Assembly: GCF_019392245.1 (NCBI RefSeq)
Contig: NZ_JAHXRL010000001.1
Span: 1-64,000, forward strand
DNA: 64,000 nucleotides
DNA from: Sulfitobacter sp. CW3
Lineage (GTDB): Bacteria; Pseudomonadota; Alphaproteobacteria; Rhodobacterales; Rhodobacteraceae
Reading direction: 5' to 3'
The position numbers and the translations under genes were made by a program. Below are positions 17,801 to 26,304 of this stretch, piece by piece. Below the pieces are notes generated by a model. That model was not told where the DNA came from and did no database searches. It was given only the letters and a program-made list of their open reading frames with translations. Each line of letters starts with the position of its first letter. The stretch's first letter is position 1.

Positions 17801-18925
17801 TTGAATAAGTTGACTGTTACCATCCTTTCGTTGGGCGTCCTCGCGGGTGCTTACGGCGTCGCGTTCGGCGTGCCAGACCAGATCGCACAGTTGTGGGGGA
17901 ATGCGCAGGTCGAGAGTGCCGCCGCGCCGCAGGGGGCAAGCATGGGGCCACGTGGGCAAAGCAGGTCAACCACCGTCGTTCTGGCTCCGTTGGAGAAACG
18001 GGCATACACGCTGGTTCTGCGCACCGTGGGCAGTGCCGTTTCTTTGCGCCGCGCCAATGTGATTGCGACCGAAGCGGGCGAGGTCGTCCAAGCCGCACCG
18101 CATGCGAATAAACTGGTCGAAAAGGGCGATGTGATCTTGCGCCTTGATGATCGGACCGAACGTCTGGATCTTGAAATTGCACAGGCGAACCGTGATCAGG
18201 CGCAGGCCACTGTGTCGCGGTATCGCGGGCTTCGCAACAACGGCAATGCTGTTGTCACCGACGTTGCCCTGTCAGAGGCTGAAGTCGCGCTTAGGCTGGC
18301 CGAGGCCAATGTAGGCTTGGCCGAGGTTGCATTGGAAGACCGGAAGATCTTGGCACCGATTTCGGGACGCCTTGGCCTAAGTGATATTCATGTCGGTGAC
18401 CGTCTTTCCAGCGGCGATGCAATCGTGACGATTGACGATTCCACCACCCTGTTGGCGACATTCGAGGTGCCGGAACGATCCATCGGGTTGCTGGCCGAAG
18501 GCAAGCCGGTTTTCGTATCAACGCCGACCTATGTCGGGCGCATCTTCGAGGGTAGCGTCACCGCCTTTGACAGCCGCCTTGATAGCGTGACCCGCAGCGC
18601 GACCGTCGAAGCCGAGATCGACAATTCCGAGGGTTTGCTGTTGTCCGGCATGACATTTACGACCCGCATGACCGAAGAAACCGATCCTTTGCCCGTGGTG
18701 CCCGCCACCGCGATCACATGGGACCGCAGCGGCGCGGGCATTTGGATCGAGGACAACGGGCAGGTCAGTCGTGTTTCTGTCACCATCAGGTATCGGGACG
18801 GTAATCAGGTCTGGGTTGAAACGGACGCCCCCGACGGGTCGCAAATCGTAACCGAAGGGGCGGCCAAGCTGCGCGAAGGCTCAAAAGTAGGAACCGCGCA
18901 ATCCAAAGAAGGTCAAACAGGATGA
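17801..18925 (+). CDS. RND efflux periplasmic adaptor (membrane fusion protein)
   Basis: This 374-residue protein has a single N-terminal hydrophobic segment followed by a biotinyl-lipoyl-like hairpin (VVQAAPHANKLVEKGDVILRLDD), a coiled alpha-hairpin (about residues 125-180) and the returning half LAPISGRLGLSDIHVGDRL, the layout of HlyD/AcrA-type adaptors. I place the start at TTG 17801, with AGGAG 11 bases upstream, because the hydrophobic segment begins right there; a GTG at 17723 would add 26 polar residues. The stop overlaps the pump start by four bases (ATGA). No outer-membrane channel gene is adjacent, so a shared TolC is likely. Confidence 0.87.
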   Translation: MNKLTVTILSLGVLAGAYGVAFGVPDQIAQLWGNAQVESAAAPQGASMGPRGQSRSTTVVLAPLEKRAYTLVLRTVGSAVSLRRANVIATEAGEVVQAAPHANKLVEKGDVILRLDDRTERLDLEIAQANRDQAQATVSRYRGLRNNGNAVVTDVALSEAEVALRLAEANVGLAEVALEDRKILAPISGRLGLSDIHVGDRLSSGDAIVTIDDSTTLLATFEVPERSIGLLAEGKPVFVSTPTYVGRIFEGSVTAFDSRLDSVTRSATVEAEIDNSEGLLLSGMTFTTRMTEETDPLPVVPATAITWDRSGAGIWIEDNGQVSRVSVTIRYRDGNQVWVETDAPDGSQIVTEGAAKLREGSKVGTAQSKEGQTG

Positions 18926-21900
18926 GCTTCGAAAAGAGAGCGCATAAAGCGGGCTTTGCAGACATATTCGTCGCGCGGCCGATTTTCGGAATTGTTCTGA
19001 ACCTGCTGATCATTATCGCGGGTCTTGCGGCGCTAAGCAGCGTTGATATCCGCGAAATGCCCGATGTGGATCAGCCCGTCCTGTCGGTACGGACAACCTA
19101 CGAAGGCGCTGTCTCAAGCACGGTGGATACTGAGATCACACAGGTTCTTGAGGATGCATTGAGCGCCCTTGAGGGCATGTCCAACATTGAATCGACGTCC
19201 AGCACCGGATCAAGCAGGATCACGGTTGATCTGTCCGACGGCACTGATGTGGACGTCGCCGCCAACGAGGCGCGTGAAATCATTTCCAGCACGGTGCGAT
19301 CGCTTCCCGACGACATAGACACGCCGACCGTCACCAAAAGCGACAGCAACGCGGACGCGATTATCCGCCTTGCACTGTTGGGCAACGCCAGCTTTGACGC
19401 GCTTACCAAGCTTGCCGAAGGCGTGGTTTATGAAAGACTGTCGCTGATTGATGGCATCGCCGAAGTCACGGTGCGCGGCAACCGCGCGAATGAATTCCGC
19501 GTGGCGTTGAACATGCCGTCCTTGCTAAGCCGTGGGTTGACCATATTTGATGTCTCAACCGCGCTAAAGCAACTGCGCGATGACACTGCCCTGGGCTCGC
19601 TTTCGGCTGAATCCCAAACCCTCGCTTTGCGGGTGGGAAATGACGAAGTTACGGTCGAGGCCATCAACCAGCTGCCTGTCAACGACACCACGCAAGTGGC
19701 TGATATTGCATTCGTTCAACTGATCCCCGAGGATGCGAGCGTGTACACGCGAGTGAATGGCGAAACCGCCGTCAGTCTTGATATTACGCGGCAATCCGTC
19801 GGTAACACGCTCGAGATTTCCCGTGATGTGACCGTCGCGGTCGAGGAACTGCGCAGCCAGCTGCCGGAGGGGGTGCAACTGCTGATCACGTCAAACGACG
19901 GCATCTTTATCGAAGGGTCTATCAACGAGGTCGTGAAATCCATTCTGATGGCCACGGCGATTGTGGTCGCCGTGATTTTCCTGTTTCTGCGCTCTCCACG
20001 GGCGACGCTAATTCCCGCGATTACGATTCCCGTGGCGCTGATCGGTACGCTTGCCGCGATTTGGCTGACCGGATTTTCGGTCAATACCATCAGCCTGCTG
20101 GCGTTGGTCCTGGCGACCGGGATGGTGGTGGATGACGCAATTGTTGTGATCGAAAACATCGTGCGTAAACGCAAGTCTGGGATGGGGGCATTTGCCGCTG
20201 CGGCCGCTGGGACAAACGAAGTTTTCTTTGCCGTTATTTCGACGACTGCGACACTTGCCGCTGTGTTCATCCCGATTTCGTTCCTGCCCGGTCAAGCGGG
20301 CGGCGTGTTTTCGGAATTCGGGTTTGTGTTGGCATTTGCAGTCACGTTGTCGTCGATCACGGCCCTTACGCTTGCGCCGGTGCTGGCGGCATTGCTGGAC
20401 CCGGGGAAATCACAGATCGAAACCGAAACCAGCCAGCCGAGCGCGCTTGCGCGGGGCTTTGACAGGGTGATGGATTTCGGCATTCGCACCCCAATCATCG
20501 TTCTGGCAGTCGCCGTCGGCTTTGCCTTGATCGCTGTGGGCGCGGCAATGACGCTGCCGTCGACGGTAACGCCGGACGAAGACCGCGGTTTCTTTCTTGT
20601 GCAAGCGCGGGGCGCGTCGGACACCACGGTTGAATACCTAGATACGCAAGTCTTGTTGATCGAGGATATCCTCGCACCCTATGTGGAGAACGGACAGATC
20701 GCAGCGGTGCAAAGCATTATCGGTGTCGGCGGTGGCACCAGCGCCTTTATCGTTGTGCGCTTGCCCGACTGGGCCGAGCGCGATTTCACCCAGCAAGAGC
20801 TGATCGCACAAATCAACGGCCAGCTGTCATCGGTTCCCGGTGTGCAGGTCAGTGCGCGATCCACCAACAGCCTGAATATTCGCGGGGCAGGTAGCGGGTT
20901 GGGCTTTGCCGTGACGGGCATCAATCTTGCAAAAATGACCGAAGAGGTCGAGCGCCTTATCGCGGCGATGTCCCAGAACGACGCGTTCGTGAACCCGCAA
21001 CTGTCAAACGACAGCGTGAATGCCCAACTCGAAGTAACCGTAGACACCAGTGCTGCCAGCATCATGGGCTTGGACAGCTCGGATGTCACAAGCCTTGTGG
21101 GGGCTTTGGTGCAGGGCGACGTCGCCGTTAGTGTATTTTCCGATGACGTGGAGATAGATGTGAATGTCGTTCCGGGCGGGCCGCCTATCGACGACCCATC
21201 CGACATCGCGTCGATGTCCATTCGGCTCGATAGTGGTGCCTACGTCCCACTCTCGGCTGTTGCGTCTTTGAAAACGGTTGTCAGCGATGCACAGATCGCG
21301 CGTCTTGGCGGTGCATTGGCCGTTTCCCTACAAGCGAATTTGGGCGAGGGGGTCGATCTGTCCACGGCAATGGATCAGCTTTTGGTGATTGCGGAAGAGG
21401 TTCTGCCCGATGGTATGGGCATCATCTTTACCGGAGAAGCCGCAACGCTGGACGACTCTGCGGCTGGTATGTACGCCGTCTTTGCTGTTGCCTTGATCGT
21501 CGTCCTGTTGGTGCTGTCGGCGCAGTTTGAAAGCTTCGTCAGTGCGGTTGTGATCATGCTGACCGTACCTTTCGGGCTTGCCGCTGCGGTGTTGGCGATT
21601 TCGATTACAGGCGGGTCGCTTAACTATTATAGCCAGATCGGGCTGGTGATGCTGATCGGGGTAATGGCCAAAAACGGTATCCTGATTGTCGAGTTCGCGA
21701 ACCAGCTGCGCGAAGAAGGCGAGGACATCGATAGCGCCATCCGCAACGCTTTGCGTCTGCGCATCCGGCCCGTAATGATGACGATGGTCTCGACGGTCTT
21801 TGGCGGCTTGCCCCTGATCCTTACGTCGGGTGCCGGGGCCGAGGCGCGCATCGCCGTGGGGTGGGTGATCGTGGGCGGCTTGGGCTTTGCGACAGTGTTC

Positions 21901-22014
21901 ACGCTGTTTCTGACGCCCATATTCTATCGGTGGATCGCTGTTTGGGGGGCCGCGCCGGGGTCAGCCGCGAAACGGCTTTCGACCGAAGTCGCCGGAATGA
22001 GAGGTGCCGCGTGA
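18922..22014 (+). CDS. RND family efflux transporter inner-membrane subunit
   Basis: At 1030 residues this is the usual length for an AcrB-type pump. It shows the duplicated 12-segment plan with two large periplasmic loops, FARPIF-type N-terminus, and the proton-relay Asp pair in GMVVDDAIVVIENI in TM4. The second-half counterpart is GVMAKNGILIVEFANQ, and the C-terminus has RPVMMTMVSTVFGGLPL. It takes substrates from the periplasm or membrane using the proton gradient. Coupled to the adaptor by ATGA overlap. Closest in feel to the heavy-metal-unrelated MexF/OqxB-like HAE1 group, but the substrate cannot be predicted. Confidence 0.92.
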   Translation: MSFEKRAHKAGFADIFVARPIFGIVLNLLIIIAGLAALSSVDIREMPDVDQPVLSVRTTYEGAVSSTVDTEITQVLEDALSALEGMSNIESTSSTGSSRITVDLSDGTDVDVAANEAREIISSTVRSLPDDIDTPTVTKSDSNADAIIRLALLGNASFDALTKLAEGVVYERLSLIDGIAEVTVRGNRANEFRVALNMPSLLSRGLTIFDVSTALKQLRDDTALGSLSAESQTLALRVGNDEVTVEAINQLPVNDTTQVADIAFVQLIPEDASVYTRVNGETAVSLDITRQSVGNTLEISRDVTVAVEELRSQLPEGVQLLITSNDGIFIEGSINEVVKSILMATAIVVAVIFLFLRSPRATLIPAITIPVALIGTLAAIWLTGFSVNTISLLALVLATGMVVDDAIVVIENIVRKRKSGMGAFAAAAAGTNEVFFAVISTTATLAAVFIPISFLPGQAGGVFSEFGFVLAFAVTLSSITALTLAPVLAALLDPGKSQIETETSQPSALARGFDRVMDFGIRTPIIVLAVAVGFALIAVGAAMTLPSTVTPDEDRGFFLVQARGASDTTVEYLDTQVLLIEDILAPYVENGQIAAVQSIIGVGGGTSAFIVVRLPDWAERDFTQQELIAQINGQLSSVPGVQVSARSTNSLNIRGAGSGLGFAVTGINLAKMTEEVERLIAAMSQNDAFVNPQLSNDSVNAQLEVTVDTSAASIMGLDSSDVTSLVGALVQGDVAVSVFSDDVEIDVNVVPGGPPIDDPSDIASMSIRLDSGAYVPLSAVASLKTVVSDAQIARLGGALAVSLQANLGEGVDLSTAMDQLLVIAEEVLPDGMGIIFTGEAATLDDSAAGMYAVFAVALIVVLLVLSAQFESFVSAVVIMLTVPFGLAAAVLAISITGGSLNYYSQIGLVMLIGVMAKNGILIVEFANQLREEGEDIDSAIRNALRLRIRPVMMTMVSTVFGGLPLILTSGAGAEARIAVGWVIVGGLGFATVFTLFLTPIFYRWIAVWGAAPGSAAKRLSTEVAGMRGAA

Positions 22015-22058
22015 CCGGATCGACGGTCACGCCCGCCGCCCTGGTCATCCGCGGCCGC

Positions 22059-23045
22059 CTAGGGGCCGACATACATGGTATACAATATCGCGATCGTCAG
22101 CAGGAACAGCGTTTCGACGATCAAAATGAGGCTGTAACTTGCCTTTACCTTGATGATCCGGCCAAGGCTGGTTTTCACCCCAAGCGCCGAGATCGCGATG
22201 ACCAGGCACCAGCGCGACACCTCGTTAAGCAGCGCCAGAGCCGGGGCAGGCACGACGCCTGTATTCGCTGCGATAGCGCAGCCCAAGAACATCACCAGAA
22301 ACCATGGCACGCTTAGGCGTTGTTGTTGTGCGCCGCGGAAGCTTAGCATGACGACCAGCATAACAACGGGCAACAGCGCCACGCGCAGGATTTTGACGTA
22401 GGTCGCGATGACGCCGGCCTCGTCGCTAATCGAATAGCCCGCGCCGACGACCTGCGCGACATCATGGATCGTCGCCCCAACCAGAAAACCGCTTTGCACA
22501 TCGCTAAAACCCAGTGATTGAAACAAAAGGGGATATGTAATCATCGCGATGGTCGACAGCGCCGTGACGCCGATCACAACAAAGAGCGTGTCCTGTTCGC
22601 GGTCCTTGTGCGGTGGCAGAACCGACGCAATGGCCAGTGCGGCAGAGGCACCGCAAATCGCGACCGCCCCACCGGCAAGCATACCAAAAGCCAGTCGCCG
22701 CCCGAACAGGTATGACATCAGCGCCCCACACGCGAGCGTCGCCAAAACAAAGCCGATGATCGCCGCGACGGGGCCAAACCCGAGGCCCGTCACCTCGGCC
22801 AGTCCCAACCGCAGCCCCAAAAGGCCGACCCCAATGCGCAGCAGCGCTTTCGCTGCAAAATCAATGCCTTTGGCACAGCTTTCTTCTTCGGACAGAAAGT
22901 GAAAGGCGATGCCGATCAGCAGTGCGAACAACATGACGGGGGCACCGTAATGTTCGGACATAAAGGTAGCAGAGGCCGCGATGACCGTGGCCAGCAGCAG
23001 ACCGCCGAAATACGGCTCGACCCGGGATTTGATGAAGGTAACGAT
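22059..23045 (-). CDS. UPF0324/YeiH-type putative sulfite or sulfate exporter (CuyZ-like)
   Basis: This polytopic membrane protein of roughly 328 residues has about 10 segments and UPF0324 motifs: LLRIGVGLLGLRLG, GGAVAICGASAALAIASV and GATIHDVAQVVGAGY. Members of this family next to sulfo-lyase genes are annotated as sulfate/sulfite exporters; sulfonate users need to expel the sulfite released by CuyA. It is the last gene of the minus-strand sulfonate operon, 71 bases after the HisD-like gene. The start is uncertain. No ATG, GTG or TTG occurs near the expected N-terminus; GGAG sits seven bases before an ATC at 23045, the only well-placed candidate. The frame stays open to an ATG at 23243 inside the upstream gene. 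Confidence 0.75.
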   Translation of the reverse strand: MVTFIKSRVEPYFGGLLLATVIAASATFMSEHYGAPVMLFALLIGIAFHFLSEEESCAKGIDFAAKALLRIGVGLLGLRLGLAEVTGLGFGPVAAIIGFVLATLACGALMSYLFGRRLAFGMLAGGAVAICGASAALAIASVLPPHKDREQDTLFVVIGVTALSTIAMITYPLLFQSLGFSDVQSGFLVGATIHDVAQVVGAGYSISDEAGVIATYVKILRVALLPVVMLVVMLSFRGAQQQRLSVPWFLVMFLGCAIAANTGVVPAPALALLNEVSRWCLVIAISALGVKTSLGRIIKVKASYSLILIVETLFLLTIAILYTMYVGP

Positions 23046-23116
23046 AACGAGGCTCCGGCGGTTAAGGGGATGTTGGGAATTTCCAGATCGTCCTGTGCAT
23101 TGGATCGGTAGGGGGC

Positions 23117-24394
23117 TTAGACGGGCTGGGGCCGCAACCGCAATTCGGCGGACCGCGCATGCCCTTCCATGCCCTCGACCCGGCTGATCCGTGCTGTCCG
23201 CAAGGCCAGCTCGTGCGAGGCGGCTGCATTGCAGCGCTGCCATGTCACCGTCTTGGTGAACTTATGCACCGACAGCCCGCCGGTATAGCGCGCGGCACCG
23301 CTGGTCGGCAGCACATGGTTCGGCCCTGAGGTTTTATCCCCGAAGGCGACGGTGGTTTCCTTGCCCAGAAAAAGCGAGCCATAGGCCGAAAGCCGGTCCA
23401 GCCACCAGTCCAGATCATCAGCTTGCACTTGCAGATGTTCGGGCGCGTAGCGGTCTGCCACCACTGCGGCCTCTTCGCGGGTGTCACACAGGATTACCTC
23501 GGCGCGTTCATTCCACGCGGTACGGGCTGCCGTGGCATTCGGTTCGGGCAGGCTGTCGATCACCGAAGGGGCACGGGCAAGCACCTCCATCGCCAATGTA
23601 CGGTCGGTGGTTACCAGCCAGACGGGGCTGTCCATGCCATGTTCGGCCTGGCTAATCAGATCCCACACGACTGTTACGGCAGAGGCCGTGTGATCGGCAA
23701 CGACCAGCGAATCCGTCGGCCCTGCGAACATGTCGATCCCGACTTCGCCGAACAACATCCGCTTGGCTTCGGCGACATAGCTGTTGCCGGGCCCGACAAG
23801 GATATCGGTGGGCCTGCCGCCGAAAAGTCCCTTGGCCATCGCGGCGATCCCCTGCACGCCGCCAAGGTTCAGGATCAGGTCAGCGCCGCACAGATCCATC
23901 GCAAACACGATGGCATCCGGAATGCCGATGCCGGGGCGCGTGGGTGAAACGGCGGTAATATGCGGCACGCCAGCAACCTTGGCCGTTGTGATCGTCATCA
24001 GCGCGCTGGCAATATGGCTATAGCGGCCACCGGGCACATAGCAGCCCGCACTTGAAACCGGAATTTGCTTTTGACCGGCGATCAGGCCGGGCATCACCTC
24101 GATCTCGCATTCGCCCATTGTGGCTTTCTGTGCCTCGGCAAACCGTTGGATGTTGGCATGTGCAAAACGGATGTCGTTCTTGAGGTCTTCGGGCACGCGG
24201 GCGCAGGCGGCGCGGCGGGCCTCGTCGGACAGAACGATGTCACCGGTCCAGCCATCCAGTTTGTGGGCATAGTCGCGCACCGCTGCCTCGCCTTCGCGGT
24301 CGATATTGGCAAGCATGATGTGCACGATATCGCGGATGTCTTTGTTTTCGACCAAAGGGCGGGGATCGGCGGTTTTGAGATAGGTAATGGCCAT
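23117..24394 (-). CDS. HisD/HpsN-family four-electron NAD+ dehydrogenase
   Basis: This 425-residue protein is a full-length histidinol-dehydrogenase homologue. The residues expected for zinc and catalysis are present: Gln249 and His252 (SQAEHG), Glu319 and His320 (APEHLQV), Asp353 (FGDKTSG) and His412 (EGMEGHA). HisD oxidises an amino alcohol to the acid in two NAD+ steps; HpsN does the same on sulfopropanediol. The gene is in no his operon but sits between a racemase and a sulfite-exporter-like gene in a sulfonate cluster, so a catabolic role is far more likely. Cysteinolate, the sulfonated analogue of histidinol, or dihydroxypropanesulfonate are the best candidate substrates. Start ATG at 24394, 4 bases after the racemase stop. 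Confidence 0.88.
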   Translation of the reverse strand: MAITYLKTADPRPLVENKDIRDIVHIMLANIDREGEAAVRDYAHKLDGWTGDIVLSDEARRAACARVPEDLKNDIRFAHANIQRFAEAQKATMGECEIEVMPGLIAGQKQIPVSSAGCYVPGGRYSHIASALMTITTAKVAGVPHITAVSPTRPGIGIPDAIVFAMDLCGADLILNLGGVQGIAAMAKGLFGGRPTDILVGPGNSYVAEAKRMLFGEVGIDMFAGPTDSLVVADHTASAVTVVWDLISQAEHGMDSPVWLVTTDRTLAMEVLARAPSVIDSLPEPNATAARTAWNERAEVILCDTREEAAVVADRYAPEHLQVQADDLDWWLDRLSAYGSLFLGKETTVAFGDKTSGPNHVLPTSGAARYTGGLSVHKFTKTVTWQRCNAAASHELALRTARISRVEGMEGHARSAELRLRPQPV

Positions 24395-24398
24395 GGGG

Positions 24399-25100
24399 TT
24401 AACTCGATTCCATCTGGGTGTGGTCACGTATCGCGCGTGCCAGCACATCGATGGTGTCGATGACGGGAACCGCGGCGTGCAAATCTGGGGCAAGCAGCGA
24501 AAATTCTGAGCAGGCAACGAAGAGAAGATCGGCACCGTTGCCCACCAGTTCGTGCGCTGCATCTTGGAGGATTTGACGGGCCTCGGACGTGGGGCCGTGG
24601 GCCTTGATGCTGCGGATTGCGTGCAGCATGCGGTCGGCATCCTCGGGCCAAAGGGCCGATAGGTTCGCCCCGCGAAACGCCGCATCGAATACCCCGGCCC
24701 GCTGCACGGCAGGAGAGGCGAGCATGCCGATAGTGGCAGCGTCGGGGGCGCAGCGAACGGCATGGACGACCGACAGATCAACCATATTGAGCAGCGGCAC
24801 AGACACGGCTGCCGCAATCTGAGGTGCATAATGGTGGGCGGTATTGCAGGGCATGGCCAGCGCGGTCGCGCCCGCGGCCTCAAGCCGTTGCGCCATACGG
24901 GCGAGGGTAGGGGCGGGGTCGATACCTGTGCCTTCGATCAGATGGGCGATGCGCGACGGCACCTGCGGGTTCATGTCGATCAGAAGCGGAATATGATCGG
25001 CATCATCATACGCCACGACGGTGGCCAGTAGACGCTGCTGCAACAGGATGGTTGCCTCGGGGCCCATGCCGCCCAATACGCCAACAAGATTGCGCATCAT
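24399..25100 (-). CDS. Aspartate/glutamate racemase family protein
   Basis: This 233-residue protein begins VGVLGGMGPEAT, typical of aspartate racemases, and keeps both catalytic cysteines: Cys85 in AMPCNTAHH and Cys197 in FVACSEF. Such enzymes invert the alpha-carbon of acidic amino acids without a cofactor, working in the cytosol. Cysteate is the sulfonate analogue of aspartate. In an operon with a CuyA-like L-cysteate sulfo-lyase, D/L-cysteate interconversion is therefore an attractive role, though unproven. The start overlaps the stop of the DegT-type gene by four bases (ATGA). A role on aspartate itself cannot be excluded. Confidence 0.88.
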   Translation of the reverse strand: MMRNLVGVLGGMGPEATILLQQRLLATVVAYDDADHIPLLIDMNPQVPSRIAHLIEGTGIDPAPTLARMAQRLEAAGATALAMPCNTAHHYAPQIAAAVSVPLLNMVDLSVVHAVRCAPDAATIGMLASPAVQRAGVFDAAFRGANLSALWPEDADRMLHAIRSIKAHGPTSEARQILQDAAHELVGNGADLLFVACSEFSLLAPDLHAAVPVIDTIDVLARAIRDHTQMESS

Positions 25101-26302
25101 GGTGCCACCTCGTTTGCGGCGTCGCAGATCAGGTCGGCAATCAGGGCGCAGTCCGCCTGAGAGAAACTGAGCGGCAGGCGCATGTCGAAAAGCGTGGCAA
25201 GGATGCGATCGGTTTGGGGCAATTCCTGCGCCGCGACGTAGTGCCAGCTTGGATGCGCGGAGGTAAATCCGACCGGTTCACCCGCGCCGAACCATTTCAG
25301 CTCAACCCCGCGTGCCAGTGCGGCATCGACAACGGCACGGCATTGGGTGGCGCTCAGTTCCGGCATCCGGAACTGGATAGACGATCCGACATGAAGCTCG
25401 TTCGCGGGCAGCGCAATGGTGGTGATCCGCGGATGCTGGCTTAGACCGGCCTCGACGGCGCGATACCTGTCGTTCCAGCGCGTGACGTTGGCATCCAGTT
25501 GCGCCAGTTGCGGGCGCAGGATGGCAGCGCGCAACGCGTCCATCCGGGCCGAGCAATTGGGCATCTCGTAACGTGCGTCGGCAAAGGCCGCTCTGGCCGG
25601 GCCCGCACCATGCCGCGCATAGAGCATATAGCTGCCCGACAGGATCGTCGCCCGCGCGGCAAGGTCCGCGTCGTCGGTGGTCAAAAAACCACCTTCGCCC
25701 GAATTCATGTGCTTGTAGGTTTGCGTCGAAAAGCAGGCCATCTTGCCGAAATTACCAGAACGCGTGCCGTTCCAGCGCGCCCCCATCGTGTGGGCGCAAT
25801 CCTCGATCACGGTGACGTTTGCGGCATCACAGATGCGCATCAGCGCGTCCATGTCACACAGGTGACCGCGCATATGCGACAGCAACACGAAACGCGCGCC
25901 CGAGCTTGCGATCTTGGCCTCGAGGTCTTGCAAATCCAGCCGCAGGTCTGTGTCGATCTCGACCAGAACCGCGGTGCCGCCGACGGCGCTGATGGCACCC
26001 GGTACCGGAGCCAGCGTAAACCCATTGGTCAGCACAGCATCGCCGGGGCGCAGACCGCAGGCGCGCAAGGCGATTTGCAGCGCCTGACCACCCGACGTCA
26101 CCGCAAGGCAATAGCGGCTGCCTTGCCAATCGCGATACTCGGCCTCAAGCTGGGCGACCTCACCTGCCTCGTCGGCGGCAAGGTTATAGCGGTGCAGCCG
26201 CCCCGATTGCAGGACCGCCACCGCGGCATCAATGGCAACCGCGGGGATCGGCTCTTGCTGGGTGAAAGACCCTGTAAATCTGCGTCCCACGGCGGCACCC
26301 AT
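25097..26302 (-). CDS. DegT/DnrJ/EryC1 family PLP-dependent aminotransferase
   Basis: This 401-residue protein matches the DegT fold-type I family. It has LAVTSGGQALQIALRACGL for phosphate binding, IEDCAHTMGA with the cofactor Asp, and STQTYKHMNSGEGG carrying the Schiff-base Lys197. Most relatives transaminate keto-sugars in cell-envelope or antibiotic pathways, but no sugar genes are near. Here it is wedged between cuyA-like (2-base gap) and the racemase (4-base overlap), so it must serve the same small-molecule route, perhaps swapping an amino group on a C3 sulfonate. The substrate is unknown, and the enzyme could be a repurposed member of the family. Confidence 0.85.
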   Translation of the reverse strand: MGAAVGRRFTGSFTQQEPIPAVAIDAAVAVLQSGRLHRYNLAADEAGEVAQLEAEYRDWQGSRYCLAVTSGGQALQIALRACGLRPGDAVLTNGFTLAPVPGAISAVGGTAVLVEIDTDLRLDLQDLEAKIASSGARFVLLSHMRGHLCDMDALMRICDAANVTVIEDCAHTMGARWNGTRSGNFGKMACFSTQTYKHMNSGEGGFLTTDDADLAARATILSGSYMLYARHGAGPARAAFADARYEMPNCSARMDALRAAILRPQLAQLDANVTRWNDRYRAVEAGLSQHPRITTIALPANELHVGSSIQFRMPELSATQCRAVVDAALARGVELKWFGAGEPVGFTSAHPSWHYVAAQELPQTDRILATLFDMRLPLSFSQADCALIADLICDAANEVAP

Positions 26303-26304
26303 CG

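Noticed and set aside
23117..24394. Biosynthetic histidinol dehydrogenase (hisD)
   Set aside because: No his gene is nearby and the operon is built around a sulfo-lyase and exporter, so a catabolic relative is more likely.
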